From the NCBI RefSeq assembly GCF_015624485.1, contig NZ_CP061378.1, positions 806,001 to 870,000 on the forward strand: 64,000 bases of DNA, written 5' to 3'. This DNA comes from Bradyrhizobium genosp. L. Lineage in GTDB: Bacteria > Pseudomonadota > Alphaproteobacteria > Rhizobiales > Xanthobacteraceae. This document shows, piece by piece, positions 43,080 through 52,566 of the stretch. Both the position numbers and the translations under genes were made by a program. The notes under the pieces were generated by a model. It was not told where the DNA came from. It saw only the letters and a list, made by a program, of their open reading frames with translations, and ran no database searches. Numbering within the stretch: position 1 is the first letter of the stretch; each line of letters begins with the position of its first letter.

Positions 43080-43310
43080 TCAGAGCGGAACGAACAGCAG
43101 CAGCAGCGCGATCAGCAGCGAGAAGATGCCGAGCGCTTCGGTCACCGCGAAGCCGAAGATCAGGTTGCCGAACTGGCCCTGCGCGGCCGACGGGTTACGC
43201 ACCGCAGCGGCGAGGTAGTTGCCGAAGATGATGCCGACGCCGACGCCCGCACCGCCCATGCCGATGCACGCGATGCCCGCGCCGATAAGTTTTGCTGCTG
43301 CCGGTTCCAT
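43080..43310 (-). CDS. atpE: ATP synthase F0 subunit c
   Basis: A 76-residue proteolipid hairpin forming the rotating c-ring. Both membrane helices are clear: [20 protein letters not shown] and, after the polar loop with [31 protein letters not shown]. The proton-carrying glutamate is in VTEALG, and the GxGxG packing motif is present in helix 1. The ring needs many copies per complex, so this gene must be expressed more than its neighbours; see the hairpins downstream. Confidence 0.96.
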   Translation of the reverse strand: MEPAAAKLIGAGIACIGMGGAGVGVGIIFGNYLAAAVRNPSAAQGQFGNLIFGFAVTEALGIFSLLIALLLLFVPL

Positions 43311-43365
43311 ATGTAGCTCCTTGAGAAAGATAGACGGATTGGTGGGTGGAGATTCCCCGGACCGC

Positions 43366-44115
43366 TTAGTGTCCCGGATGAATGGCGTCGTTGAGGTAGA
43401 TGCAGGTCAGGATCGCGAACACGTAGGCCTGCAGGAACGCGACCAGCAGTTCGAGGGCGTACAGCGCAATCGTGAGCGCGAGCGGCAGCACACCGCCGAC
43501 CCAGCCGAGCGCGCCCAGCGAGAAGCCGAGCATCGCGACGAAGCCCGCGAATACCTTCAGCGCGATGTGGCCCGCCAGCATGTTGGCGAACAGACGCACG
43601 CTGTGCGAGACCGGGCGCAGGAAGAACGACAACACCTCGATGAACATGACCAGCGGCAGGATGTAGATCGGAACGCCGGAGGGGACGAAGATCTTGAAGA
43701 ATTTCAGCCCGTTCTTGTAGAGGCCGTAGATCAGGACGGTGAAGAACACCAGTAGCGCCAAGGCTGCGGTGACGATCAGATGGCTTGAGATCGTGAAGGT
43801 GTAGGGGACGACGCCGACCAGGTTCGAGACGCAGAGGAACATGAAGATCGAGAAGATCAGCGGGAAGAACTTCATGCCTTCCGAGCCGGCCGTGCTGCGA
43901 ATCGTCGAGGCGACGAACTCGTAGGAGATCTCGGCGACCGATTGCAGCCGTCCAGGAACCAGCTCACGGCCGCTCGCCAGCATCAACAGCGCGATCAACA
44001 GCACTGCGATCAGCATGTAGAGCGACGAATTGGTGAACGCGATCGTGTGGTTGCCGATATGGCCGAGCGTGAACAGGGGCTCGATGTTGAACTGATGGAT
44101 CGGGTCGATTTTCAT
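43366..44115 (-). CDS. atpB: ATP synthase F0 subunit a
   Basis: A 249-residue membrane subunit that forms the two proton half-channels beside the c-ring. It has five to six hydrophobic segments; the essential arginine lies in [16 protein letters not shown], and the C-terminal segment [19 protein letters not shown] is typical. It lies 55 bases upstream of subunit c in the operon and about 70 bases after the I protein gene. Confidence 0.95.
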   Translation of the reverse strand: MKIDPIHQFNIEPLFTLGHIGNHTIAFTNSSLYMLIAVLLIALLMLASGRELVPGRLQSVAEISYEFVASTIRSTAGSEGMKFFPLIFSIFMFLCVSNLVGVVPYTFTISSHLIVTAALALLVFFTVLIYGLYKNGLKFFKIFVPSGVPIYILPLVMFIEVLSFFLRPVSHSVRLFANMLAGHIALKVFAGFVAMLGFSLGALGWVGGVLPLALTIALYALELLVAFLQAYVFAILTCIYLNDAIHPGH

Positions 44116-44187
44116 CCGCGCGGCTCTTGGTCCACCGGCCGTTCTGCCGGTAATCGAATTGCAAATGTCATGACTTCCCGCCAGCGC

Positions 44188-44559
44188 TCAACGCTTGCCC
44201 GAGGCCACGCCCGCAGACCTCACCACGTTGACCACGCCGGCGACGAAGCCGAGCAGCGTTAACACGATGAAGCCGAATGGCGATGTCGACAGCAAACGGT
44301 CGACCCCCCAGCCAAGCGCCGCCCCGACGACAACGCCCGCGATCAGTTCCGAGGAAAGACGAAAACCGAGCGCCATTGCCGAAGCCCTGGCCGCACTGTC
44401 CCCGCTTTCAGTACCGGATTGATCAGTCTTGCTTCTCCGGCTGTCGCGAATTTCAGACAGCCGATGATCGAGACTTCCGAGCCTTGCGGAAAGCGCAGCT
44501 TCGTCAGGGGACGATGGATCGCGATGTCCACCTGCGCCGTGGTTGGTGTTCTCAGCCAT
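44188..44559 (-). CDS. atpI: ATP synthase protein I
   Basis: A 123-residue protein at the head of the F0 operon. A polar N-terminal half of about 65 residues precedes two membrane segments (LSSELIAGVVVGAALGWGVD and FGFIVLTLLGFVAGVVNVV) of the AtpI/AtpZ type. It is thought to help assemble the c-ring or to bring in magnesium, and is not part of the finished enzyme. A well-formed sigma-70-type promoter lies 65 bases upstream. Confidence 0.88.
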   Translation of the reverse strand: MAENTNHGAGGHRDPSSPDEAALSARLGSLDHRLSEIRDSRRSKTDQSGTESGDSAARASAMALGFRLSSELIAGVVVGAALGWGVDRLLSTSPFGFIVLTLLGFVAGVVNVVRSAGVASGKR

Positions 44560-44624
44560 GCTGCAAACACTAACCGATGCCGCGGATGATGGAAATTGCG
44601 CTCGTCCCCGTCAAAGCCGCGCGG

Positions 44625-44653
44625 ACCATACTGACCGCGTCCAATCAAGTCAA
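44625..44653 (-). promoter_or_regulatory. Sigma-70-type promoter of the F0 ATP synthase operon
   Basis: On the minus strand, TTGACT (44653-44648) is followed by exactly 17 bases and then TATGGT (44630-44625). Transcription would begin near 44618, giving a leader of about 60 bases before the atpI start. Strong match to the housekeeping consensus for such a GC-rich genome. Confidence 0.65.
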
Positions 44654-45022
44654 GATTGCGTCTTCACCAGCTATTGCTTTGATTCAATTGCATTTATTCG
44701 GAGTTGTTCAAGGTCAGAGTGACGCAGCGTTCGCAGTGCAAACCGGTTGCACGCATGGCTGCACGATTGTGGCGGCTTCGCTGCACTGCCGGGACTGCCG
44801 GACAGCGTCTCCGCATCGGCGCTTCGGGATGCCGGCCAGTCGTGGCAGCGGGATCTTGGTAAACTCGTAAGCCGTTACGATATCAATGCAAATGTCTGCG
44901 TCTTGAGGCTCCTTGGCCGGCGCTGGCACACGTTGCGGCGACTGGCTGACGCGTTGAAATCGAGCGGCGCGCCCTATAGGTCTGGTACTCAGGGGCAGGA
45001 TCTGGTTGAGGCGGAGCGAGCC
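44654..45022. other. Non-coding stretch between atpI promoter and exported-protein gene
   Basis: The atp promoter occupies the left edge. The rest is about 370 bases with several overlapping frames but none with a plausible ribosome binding site or protein-like composition; I see no RNA gene or repeat in it. It should hold the promoter of the gene starting at 45023. Confidence 0.5.
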
Positions 45023-45535
45023 ATGCCGACAGCGACGTTGCCCTCGAAACTCTCCATAGCGATTGCCGCTGCGATTCTTGCCGGTGGTGCGGCGATGGCG
45101 CAGCCGGCGCCCGACACCGAGAACGGCCGCTACACGCTGTCGCCTGCGGGCGAGGGCTTCCTGCGGCTCGACACGCGCACCGGCGCGGTGTCGACCTGCA
45201 GCAATTCCAGCTCCGGATGGGCCTGCTACACGGTGCCCGACGAACGCGCCGCGCTTGATGCCGAGATCGGGCGCTTGCAGGCCGACAACGACAAACTGAA
45301 GGCGACGCTGGCAGCACGCGATGCCACGACGCCGAAGACCGACGAGGCATTGCCGAAATCCGACCAGCTGAAGAAGCCGGAGCCGAAGACAGCCGAGGGC
45401 GAGCGCAAGATCGAGATCCCGCTGCCGAGCGACCGCGACATGGACCGCATGATGTCGTTTCTGGAAGGTGCCTGGCGGCGGCTGATCGAGATGGCCAACC
45501 GGGTTCAGCGCGACGTCAATGGCGGCAAGATCTGA
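45023..45535 (+). CDS. Exported hypothetical protein with coiled-coil segment (170 aa)
   Basis: A signal peptide (LSIAIAAAILAGGAAMAQ) is followed by a small beta-rich region, GRYTLSPAGEGFLRLDTRTG with a CSNSSSGWAC pair of cysteines, then a short coiled coil (AALDAEIGRLQADNDKLKAT), a Lys/Glu/Pro-rich linker and an amphipathic end. The same opening is seen in uncharacterised rhizobial periplasmic proteins. I chose the ATG at 45023 with GGAGCGAG upstream; the open frame extends 92 codons further but would bury the signal peptide. Confidence 0.7.
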   Translation: MPTATLPSKLSIAIAAAILAGGAAMAQPAPDTENGRYTLSPAGEGFLRLDTRTGAVSTCSNSSSGWACYTVPDERAALDAEIGRLQADNDKLKATLAARDATTPKTDEALPKSDQLKKPEPKTAEGERKIEIPLPSDRDMDRMMSFLEGAWRRLIEMANRVQRDVNGGKI

Positions 45536-45581
45536 TCCAGCGCTGCCCACATCGCCGGGACGACATCATGAGAGATTACGG

Positions 45582-46055
45582 ATGAACTCATCGAAAACCG
45601 TCACCCGCTCGACGTCGTCCTCAATCGCCGCGACCAGCATCGTCTCGTCGCATCTCGCCGTCGAGACGTCGGGTGCGGGCTTCACCGACATCACGCGCGA
45701 GGTCGCCAAATTCCTGCGCGAGGCGCGCGCGGTGGAAGGCGCGGTGACGCTGTTCATACGTCACACCTCGGCCTCGCTGACCATCCAGGAGAATGCCGAC
45801 CCCACGGTGCTGGTTGACCTGATGACGGCGCTTGACCGCGCCGCGCCGGAGGATGCCGGCTGGCGTCACGACACCGAGGGCCCCGACGACATGCCGGCGC
45901 ATATCAAGACCATGCTGACGTCGACCTCGCTGCAGATTCCCGTGCTTGAAGGAGAAATGGCGCTCGGCACCTGGCAGGGCATCTACCTGATCGAGCACCG
46001 TGCCCGGCCGCACCGGCGCGAGGTCGTGCTACAATTCATCGGCGCCATCAAATGA
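45582..46055 (+). CDS. YjbQ/UPF0047-family protein (secondary thiamine-phosphate synthase-like)
   Basis: A 157-residue protein of the UPF0047 family. The hallmarks are FIRHTSASLTIQENADPTVL, DDMPAHIKTMLTSTSLQIPV and GTWQGIYLIEHRARPHRREV, which hold the conserved histidines and the threonine-serine pair of the active site. Some members have weak thiamine-phosphate synthase activity, but the main role is unknown. The start is the ATG at 45582, before the fold. It is convergent with the transporter gene, with a strong hairpin between. Confidence 0.87.
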   Translation: MNSSKTVTRSTSSSIAATSIVSSHLAVETSGAGFTDITREVAKFLREARAVEGAVTLFIRHTSASLTIQENADPTVLVDLMTALDRAAPEDAGWRHDTEGPDDMPAHIKTMLTSTSLQIPVLEGEMALGTWQGIYLIEHRARPHRREVVLQFIGAIK

Positions 46056-46056
46056 A

Positions 46057-46084
46057 ATCGGCCGCGGATCGCTCCGCGGCCGAT
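46057..46084. terminator. Hairpin between convergent genes
   Basis: A perfect 12-base stem (ATCGGCCGCGGA and complement) with loop TCGC, starting 1 base after the YjbQ stop codon. No T-run follows, so it is a terminator candidate by position and stability rather than a textbook intrinsic one. Confidence 0.6.
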
Positions 46085-46109
46085 GCAATTGGATCGTGAT
46101 GTCGACGGA

Positions 46110-47744
46110 TCAGGTCTTGGTGATATCGACGTCCTTGGTCTCGGGCAGGAACAGGAAGCCGATCACCAGGCTCATCAGGGCGATGACGACCGGGTACCAG
46201 AGACCGGAATAGATATTACCGGTCGCGGCTGCGATCGCGAACGCGGTCGCTGGCAGGAAGCCGCCGAACCAGCCGTTGCCGATGTGGTACGGCAGCGACA
46301 TGCCGGTGTAGCGGATGCGGCTCGGGAACAGCTCGACAAGCCAGGCGGCGATCGGCGCGTAGACCAAGGTCACGTAGACCACGAGGAGCCACAGCAGGAC
46401 CGTGGTCATCACGTAGTTGATCTCGTTCGGATCGGCCGAGGCCGGATAGCCGTGCGCCTTGATTGCAGCCGGCAACGACTTGGCGAAGTCGGGGCTATCC
46501 GCCGCCAGCGTCTGGTCGCCGATCTTTACCTTTGCCTTGGTGCCGGCCGGAGCGACCTCATTGTTATAATTCACCGACAGGTTGACCAGCGCCGATTTGG
46601 CGACGTCGCAGCTCGTCGTGAACTTTTCCGTACCGGTCGCCTTGAACTGGAACGAGCATTCGTTCGGGTCGGCGACGACCGTCACCGGCGCGGACGCGAG
46701 CGCCTGCTCGAGCTTCGGGTTGGCGAAGTGGGTGATCCCCTTGAAGATCGGGAAGTAGGTCAGGGCCGCGAGCAGGAAGCCGGCCAGGATGATCGGCTTG
46801 CGGCCGATCTTGTCGGAGAGCCAGCCGAACAGGACAAAGCCCGGCGTGCCCAGCGCCAATGCGACCACGATCATGATTTGCGCGGGAACGCCAGGTACCT
46901 TGATGGTCTGGGTCAGGAAGAACAGCGCATAGAACTGCCCGCCATACCACACCACGGCTTCGCCGGCGGTGGCGCCGAACAGTGCCAGGATCGCAATCTT
47001 GGCGTTGGACCATTCGGCGAACGCCTCGCCCAGCGGCCGCTTCGAGGTCTTGCCTTCCTCCTTCATTTTCTGGAACACCGGCGACTCGTTCAGGCTCAAC
47101 CGGATCCAGATCGACACGACCAGGAGGACGCCGGAGAGCAGGAACGGAATGCGCCAGCCCCAATCGCCGAATGACGCTTCGCCCATCCACGAGCGGATGC
47201 CGAGGATCAGCAGCAACGCGAGGAACAGACCGAGGGTCGCCGTGGTCTGGATCCAGGATGTGTAGTAGCCACGCTTGCCGGGAGGCGCGTGTTCGGCAAC
47301 GTAAGTGGCCGCACCACCATACTCGCCGCCGAGCGCGAGGCCCTGAATGAGGCGAAGCAGGATGAGGACGACCGGAGCAGCGATACCCCAGGTGTCATAG
47401 CCGGGCAGCAGGCCGATGAAGAAGGTGCCGATGCCCATCAGCGTCATGGTGACGAGGAAGGTGTATTTGCGGCCGATCATGTCGCCGAGCCGCCCGAAGA
47501 TCAGCGCGCCGAACGGGCGCACCGCAAAGCCCGCGGCGAACGCCAGCAACGCGAAGATGAAGCCGACATTCGGCGGCACGTTCGAGAAGAAGTATTTGGC
47601 GAGGAACGCGCCGAGAGTGCCGTAGATGTAGAAGTCGTACCACTCGAAAACCGTACCGAGTGAGGAGGCGAAAATGACCTTTCTCTCCTCGGCGGTCATT
47701 CCACCTGTGCGGACGCTTCCGCCCGCGGCTGCAGCCATCGTCAT
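46110..47744 (-). CDS. MFS transporter, metabolite:H+ symporter family, with large loop insertion
   Basis: A 544-residue permease of the MHS (ProP/KgtP/ShiA) family. Marks are LGTVFEWYDFYIYGTLGAFL in TM1, GRLGDMIGRKYTFL after TM2, the LRLIQGLALGGEYGGAATYV signature, and GWLSDKIGRKPII after TM8. Between two late membrane segments there is an extra soluble region of about 104 residues (338-441) that ordinary MHS transporters (about 430 residues) lack; it has two cysteines (NECSF and TSCDV) and probably lies in the periplasm. The solute is likely an organic acid; the inserted domain may capture it. Confidence 0.85.
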   Translation of the reverse strand: MTMAAAAGGSVRTGGMTAEERKVIFASSLGTVFEWYDFYIYGTLGAFLAKYFFSNVPPNVGFIFALLAFAAGFAVRPFGALIFGRLGDMIGRKYTFLVTMTLMGIGTFFIGLLPGYDTWGIAAPVVLILLRLIQGLALGGEYGGAATYVAEHAPPGKRGYYTSWIQTTATLGLFLALLLILGIRSWMGEASFGDWGWRIPFLLSGVLLVVSIWIRLSLNESPVFQKMKEEGKTSKRPLGEAFAEWSNAKIAILALFGATAGEAVVWYGGQFYALFFLTQTIKVPGVPAQIMIVVALALGTPGFVLFGWLSDKIGRKPIILAGFLLAALTYFPIFKGITHFANPKLEQALASAPVTVVADPNECSFQFKATGTEKFTTSCDVAKSALVNLSVNYNNEVAPAGTKAKVKIGDQTLAADSPDFAKSLPAAIKAHGYPASADPNEINYVMTTVLLWLLVVYVTLVYAPIAAWLVELFPSRIRYTGMSLPYHIGNGWFGGFLPATAFAIAAATGNIYSGLWYPVVIALMSLVIGFLFLPETKDVDITKT

Positions 47745-48058
47745 CGTGTTTCGCTCCCCGAACGTGTTTCCTCGCGCCCCAAAAGCCTCCCCGAACGGGC
47801 CGGATCGACTCTGGTCTTACGGCCAAAGGTAACATCCCGGTGAAATGCGCCCCAATAAGACTTTTGGCTTTTGCACGGAGGCAGCTTAACGTCAGGAAGC
47901 CGCGGAGGATGCGGCGTTTCCGCTAGCGCCTGTTGCGGCGCACAAGGCGTGTGAGTTAACCGCGTTGGCATCTGGCATTAGCGAGCGCTTGCGTGATCCT
48001 TCCGCGCGGGCGACAACCAAACCGCGCGGTTTCTGCAAAACCCGCTTGTGGAACTGAG

Positions 48059-48733
48059 ATGACTGCTGCTGTCCATACTCATCTTGTCATCGCCGACGAC
48101 CATCCGCTGTTCCGCGATGCGTTGCGGCAGGCGGTGGGAAGCGTGGTGAGTTCGGCCACGATCAGCGAGGCCGGATCGTTCGAGGATCTCACCGCGCTGC
48201 TGGAGCGCGACTCCGAGGTCGACCTGATCCTGCTCGACCTCTCGATGCCGGGGATCAGCGGCTTCTCCGGCCTGATCTATCTGCGCGCTCAATATCCCGC
48301 GATCCCCGTCGTCATCGTCTCCGCCAGTGACGACATCGGAACCATCCGCCGCTCGCTCGATTTCGGTGCCTCCGGTTTCATCCCAAAGCGCTTCGGCGTC
48401 GAGACGTTGCGCGATGCCATCATGAAAGTGATGGAGGGTGACGTCTGGGTTCCGCCGGACACCGATCTCTCTGCCGCCGGCGATCCCGAGATGACGCGGC
48501 TCCGCGATCGCCTGGTGACGCTGACCCCGCAGCAGGTGCGGGTGCTGATGATGCTGTCGGAGGGGCTGCTCAACAAGCAGATCGCCTACGAGCTCGGCGT
48601 CTCCGAAGCGACCATCAAGGCCCATGTCTCGGCGATCCTGCAGAAGCTCGGCGTCGAAAGCCGCACCCAAGCCGTGATCGCCGCCGCCAAGATCGCCGGC
48701 GGCCAATGGCGCCAGGGCACGCCGTCGACGTAG
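48059..48733 (+). CDS. LuxR/NarL-type response regulator (CrbR-like)
   Basis: A 224-residue response regulator. The receiver has the acidic pair in IADDHPLFRDAL, the phospho-accepting aspartate in LILLDLSMPGISG, and the switch residues in VVIVSAS and SGFIPKR. The C-terminal LuxR HTH reads LTPQQVRVLMMLSEGLLNKQ and AYELGVSEATIKAHVSAIL. It is convergent with a transporter-histidine kinase of the CrbS type. In Vibrio and Pseudomonas the CrbS/CrbR pair activates acetyl-CoA synthetase; the same role here is inference from architecture and pairing. Confidence 0.85.
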   Translation: MTAAVHTHLVIADDHPLFRDALRQAVGSVVSSATISEAGSFEDLTALLERDSEVDLILLDLSMPGISGFSGLIYLRAQYPAIPVVIVSASDDIGTIRRSLDFGASGFIPKRFGVETLRDAIMKVMEGDVWVPPDTDLSAAGDPEMTRLRDRLVTLTPQQVRVLMMLSEGLLNKQIAYELGVSEATIKAHVSAILQKLGVESRTQAVIAAAKIAGGQWRQGTPST

Positions 48734-48758
48734 CCACTATCCGATCAAACTTCACACC

Positions 48759-48867
48759 GTCATCCTGAGGTGCTCGCCTCTTCGGCGAGCCTCGAAGGAT
48801 GCACGGCCCGGCTGGTGGCCGTCGATCCTTCGAGGGCCGCTGAAGAAGCGGCCACCTCAGGATGACG
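48759..48867. repeat. Dispersed repeat (CGTCATCCTGAGG type)
   Basis: Inverted ends CGTCATCCTGAGGTG and complement CACCTCAGGATGACG-like, with GCCTCTTCGGCGAGCCTCG and TCGAAGGAT / ATCCTTCGA inner arms. It separates the convergent regulator and kinase genes and could terminate both. Confidence 0.87.
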
Positions 48868-48898
48868 GGATGAGGATCGCGCGCGCGCGTGACCGCCG

Positions 48899-51800
48899 CT
48901 ACTCCGCCGCCACCATCTGCTGCGTCCGCCATTGTCCGAGCAGTGCGCGGAGCGAAGCCGGTTTCACCGGCTTGTTCAGCACCGCGATGTTCTCCTCGCG
49001 GGCGGCGCCGCGGACGGCGGGGCTGCGGTCGGCGGTGATCAGAATCGCGGGGATGTTGTCGCCGAAGCGGCGGCGAATCTCGCGGATCGCGGCGATGCCG
49101 TTGCCGCGGTCGAGATGGTAGTCGACCAGCACACCGGTGACGCGGCCGCCGGCTGCCTCGATCGCACTGAGCGCAGCGTCGGGATCGGTCACCGCGATCA
49201 CCTCGGCGTCCCAGGCGGTCAAGAGCGTCTTCATGCCGTCGAGGATGGCCGGATCGTTCTCGATGCAGACGATCAGCGCGCCGCTCATCGGCGTCTTCGA
49301 CAGCGGCGTGGCGGTCGTGACGGCCGCGGTGTGGTTGACCGCGGTCGCGACCGGCACCGTGACCGAGAATGCCGAACCGCCGCTGAGATTGGCCGAGATC
49401 GCGATGCGGTGGTTGAGCACGCGCGCCAGCCGCTCGACGATCGACAGCCCAAGGCCGAGGCCGCGCGCGATCCGGGCGCCCTGCTCGAGCCGATGAAACT
49501 CCTTGAAGATCTCGCCGCGCTTCTGCACGGGGATGCCGACGCCGGTGTCGAAGACGCTGATCTGGAGGCTGTCGCCGCGGCGGCGGCAGCCGATCAGCAC
49601 GCGCCCTCGCGGGGTGTATTTGATCGCGTTGGAGATGAAGTTCTGCAACAGCCGGCGCAGCAGCGAGCGGTCGGATTCGGCCGCCAGCGAGCACGACACG
49701 AAGCGCAGATCGAGGCCCTTGTCGCGGGCGATCGGCATGAACTCGATCTCCAGCGATCGCATCAAATCGGCTATCCGGAAGCTCGTGATCGACGGCGTCA
49801 TGGCGCCGGCATCGAGCCTGGAGATATCGAGCAGCGCGCCCAGGATGTCCTCGATCGCCTCCAGCGAATCGTCGATGTTCTCGACCAGGCGGGAATCCTC
49901 GCCGCCGCTCTGGCGCTCGACCAGGCTCGTGACATAGAGCCGCGCAGCATTGAGCGGCTGCAGGATGTCGTGGCTGGCGGCGGCCAGGAAGCGGGTCTTG
50001 GAGGCGTTGGCGTCTTCCGCGAGGCCCTTGGCGAGCGCGAGCTCCGAGTTCAGACGCGTCAGCTCCTCGGTGCGGTCGCGCACCCGCTTTTCCAGCGTCG
50101 CATTGGCGCGCTCCAGCGCCTCGGCGGCCTCGAAGCTCGGGGTGACGTCGGAAAAGGTGATGACGAGGCCGCCGCCCGGCATCCGGTTGGTGCGCACCTC
50201 GATCACCAAATGGCGGTCGGTGAAGCGTTCCAGATAGGGCTCGCCCTCGGTGGTGTAGGCGCGCAGGCGGAGCTGCAGCAGATTGTCGCCGTCGCCGGCC
50301 GGCGGCGGACTGACCGCGCCCATGAATTCCAGGATCTCGGGCAGAGGAATGCCGAGCTGGACCAGATGCGGCGGCAGGCTCAGCAGCTCGGAGAACTGGC
50401 GGTTGGAGCAGATCAGCTGCAGGTCGGGGTCGAACACCGCGATGCCCTGGCGCACATGGTTGAGCGCGGTCTGCAGGATCTCGCGGTTGAAATGCAGCGC
50501 GGCGTGGGAGTCGTCGAGCAGTTTTAGCGCGGCCTTGGCCGACACGGTGCGTCGCTGCAGCAGCAGCGACATCACGAGCCGCGACGACGCCGCCCCGATC
50601 GACGAGGCGATCAGGCGCTCGGCATGCTGCAGCAGCTCGAAATCGGCCGGCGCCGACAGATCGAGTGCGATGTTGCGATCGGCGGCAAACGCAACGAAGG
50701 CTTCGCGGGCGCGGTCGGGGCCGAGATACTGCGTCACCGTGCTCTGGATGTCCTGGACCGTCACGGTGGTGCGCCAGCGCCGGAAGCTCGGTGCGATCGG
50801 GGCGAGCTCGTTCGGCACGAACACATCGGCCTGCAACAGTTCGATCGATGACGGCGCGCGCGCCAGCGAGAACAGGACGTAGGTCAGGATGTTGAGCGAA
50901 AGGCTCCACAGCACGCCGTGCACCAGCGGCTGCAGATCGGCGCCAAGCAGCGCCTGCGGCCGCAGCGCCTCGATCCCGAACGGCCCGTGCTGCAACAGCA
51001 TCAGGCCGGCGGTCGAGTTTTCCAGGAAGCTCGGGATGAACAGCGTGTAGAGCCACACCGCGAAGCCGACCAGCATGCCCGCCATGGCGCCGCGTGCGGT
51101 GGCGCGACGCCAGAACAGGCCGCCGAAGAACGCCGGCGCCAGCTGGGCGATCGCGGCAAACGACAACAGGCCGATCGCGACCAACTGGGTGTTGCCCAGC
51201 GCGCGGTAGTAGAAATAGGCCATCACCATGATGGCGAAGATCGAGAAGCGGCGCGCCTTCAGGAGGAAGTCGCCGAAATCCTTCTGCCCGACGCGGGCAC
51301 TGTCGCTGCGCGGCAAGACCAGCGGCAGCACGATGTCGTTGGACACCATGATCGACAGCGCGACGCATTCGACGATCACCATCGCGGTCGCCGCCGACAG
51401 GCCGCCGACGAACACGGCGAGGCTGAGCAGCTGCGAATTGCCTTCCATCGGCAGTGCCAGCACGAACATGTCGGCATCGACCGCGCCGAACGGAAAGATG
51501 ATGAGGCCGGCGATCGCGATCGGAATCACGAACAGATTGATGACGACGAGGTAGAGCGGGAACAGCCAGCGCGCACGGCCGACATCGGCGCTGGTCGAGT
51601 TCTCCACCACGCTGACGTGGAACTGGCGCGGCAGCAGCATGATCGCGCAGAACGACAGCAGCGTCATGATCAGGAAGTTGCCGATCGACGGCACATATTC
51701 GATCGCGCGCACCGCCTCCGGCGTCTTCAGTGCGCGCTCGTAGAGCTCGACTGGCGAGAACATCCAGAAGGTGACGAAGGCGCCGGCGGCGATGAAGGCG

Positions 51801-52408
51801 ACCAGCTTGACGATGGATTCGGTCGCGATCGCCAGGATCATGCCGTGCTGGTGCTCGGTCGCGTCGCTGTGGCGGGTGCCGAACAGCACCGCGAACACCG
51901 CCATCGCCAGCGTCACCATCAGCGCGATGTCGCCGATGATCGGTATTTTCGAGAACGCCTGGTCCTCGCTCAGGATCGTCTCCAGCGACGATGCCATCGC
52001 CTTCAGTTGCAGCGCGATGTAGGGCACCGAGCCGATGATCGCGATCAGCGCTACCGTCGCGGCGACCGCCTGGCTCTTGCCGTAGCGCGCGGCGATGAAA
52101 TCGGCGATCGAAGTGATGTTCTGGGACTTGGCGAGCGCGATCACGCGGCGCAGCAGCGGCGTGCAGAACCCCACCATCACGATCGGGCCGACATAGATCG
52201 CGAGGAAGTCGACGCTGGTGCGGGTGGCGAAGCCGACCGAGCCGAAGAAGGTCCAGGAGGTGCAGTAGATCGCGAGCGACAGCGGGTAGATCCACTGGCT
52301 GGCACGACTGCGCTCGCCCGGCGGAATCCGATCGCCGCGGCTCGCGATGAAGAACAACAATCCGATGTAGGCGAACGCCGTGGCGATCACGCCCCAGTCG
52401 TGCAGCAT
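48899..52408 (-). CDS. Transporter-linked hybrid histidine kinase (CrbS-like)
   Basis: A 1169-residue membrane protein. The first ~500 residues form a sodium/solute symporter (SLC5-type) domain with many membrane segments, beginning VIATAFAYIGLLFFIASRGD. A helical linker and a PAS domain (QTALNHVRQGIAVFDPDLQL) follow, then a histidine kinase with the phospho-histidine in AASHDILQPLNAARLYVTSL, the N-box LLQNFISNAIKYTPRG, the G1 DTGVGIP and G2 GLGLGLSIV. The end (about 1043-1169) is a receiver with its aspartate in VLVDYH. It probably senses uptake of a small carboxylate such as acetate and signals to the regulator next door. Confidence 0.88.
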   Translation of the reverse strand: MLHDWGVIATAFAYIGLLFFIASRGDRIPPGERSRASQWIYPLSLAIYCTSWTFFGSVGFATRTSVDFLAIYVGPIVMVGFCTPLLRRVIALAKSQNITSIADFIAARYGKSQAVAATVALIAIIGSVPYIALQLKAMASSLETILSEDQAFSKIPIIGDIALMVTLAMAVFAVLFGTRHSDATEHQHGMILAIATESIVKLVAFIAAGAFVTFWMFSPVELYERALKTPEAVRAIEYVPSIGNFLIMTLLSFCAIMLLPRQFHVSVVENSTSADVGRARWLFPLYLVVINLFVIPIAIAGLIIFPFGAVDADMFVLALPMEGNSQLLSLAVFVGGLSAATAMVIVECVALSIMVSNDIVLPLVLPRSDSARVGQKDFGDFLLKARRFSIFAIMVMAYFYYRALGNTQLVAIGLLSFAAIAQLAPAFFGGLFWRRATARGAMAGMLVGFAVWLYTLFIPSFLENSTAGLMLLQHGPFGIEALRPQALLGADLQPLVHGVLWSLSLNILTYVLFSLARAPSSIELLQADVFVPNELAPIAPSFRRWRTTVTVQDIQSTVTQYLGPDRAREAFVAFAADRNIALDLSAPADFELLQHAERLIASSIGAASSRLVMSLLLQRRTVSAKAALKLLDDSHAALHFNREILQTALNHVRQGIAVFDPDLQLICSNRQFSELLSLPPHLVQLGIPLPEILEFMGAVSPPPAGDGDNLLQLRLRAYTTEGEPYLERFTDRHLVIEVRTNRMPGGGLVITFSDVTPSFEAAEALERANATLEKRVRDRTEELTRLNSELALAKGLAEDANASKTRFLAAASHDILQPLNAARLYVTSLVERQSGGEDSRLVENIDDSLEAIEDILGALLDISRLDAGAMTPSITSFRIADLMRSLEIEFMPIARDKGLDLRFVSCSLAAESDRSLLRRLLQNFISNAIKYTPRGRVLIGCRRRGDSLQISVFDTGVGIPVQKRGEIFKEFHRLEQGARIARGLGLGLSIVERLARVLNHRIAISANLSGGSAFSVTVPVATAVNHTAAVTTATPLSKTPMSGALIVCIENDPAILDGMKTLLTAWDAEVIAVTDPDAALSAIEAAGGRVTGVLVDYHLDRGNGIAAIREIRRRFGDNIPAILITADRSPAVRGAAREENIAVLNKPVKPASLRALLGQWRTQQMVAAE

Positions 52409-52437
52409 CGCTGCTCATCTCCCTACCCGGCCGGGGA

Positions 52438-52473
52438 GCATGATCCGGAAGCGGTTTTCCGAAAAGATCATGC
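52438..52473. repeat. Dispersed inverted repeat (GCATGATC ... GATCATGC)
   Basis: Outer arms GCATGATC and GATCATGC with inner CGGAA / TTCCG. This matches a repeat type common between genes in Bradyrhizobium. It lies just upstream of the kinase start. Confidence 0.75.
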
Positions 52474-52511
52474 CCTAATAAAGCGGCCGGGTGCGGGAGT
52501 ATAAACGGAAT

Positions 52512-52540
52512 GGGCCGGCCGCGCATCGCACGGCCGGCCC
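52512..52540 (-). terminator. Terminator-like hairpin after hemA
   Basis: Stem GGGCCGGCCG / CGGCCGGCCC with a 9-base loop, lying 27 bases past the hemA stop codon in its direction of transcription. Stable stem, no clear T-run. Confidence 0.65.
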
Positions 52541-52566
52541 CTATTTCGGGTCAGAACAGGATAGGG

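Noticed and set aside
48615..52526. Minus-strand frame of 1303 codons overlapping the CrbS-like kinase
   Set aside because: Same strand as the real kinase but a different frame; arginine- and proline-rich with no recognisable fold, while the kinase frame has every expected motif.
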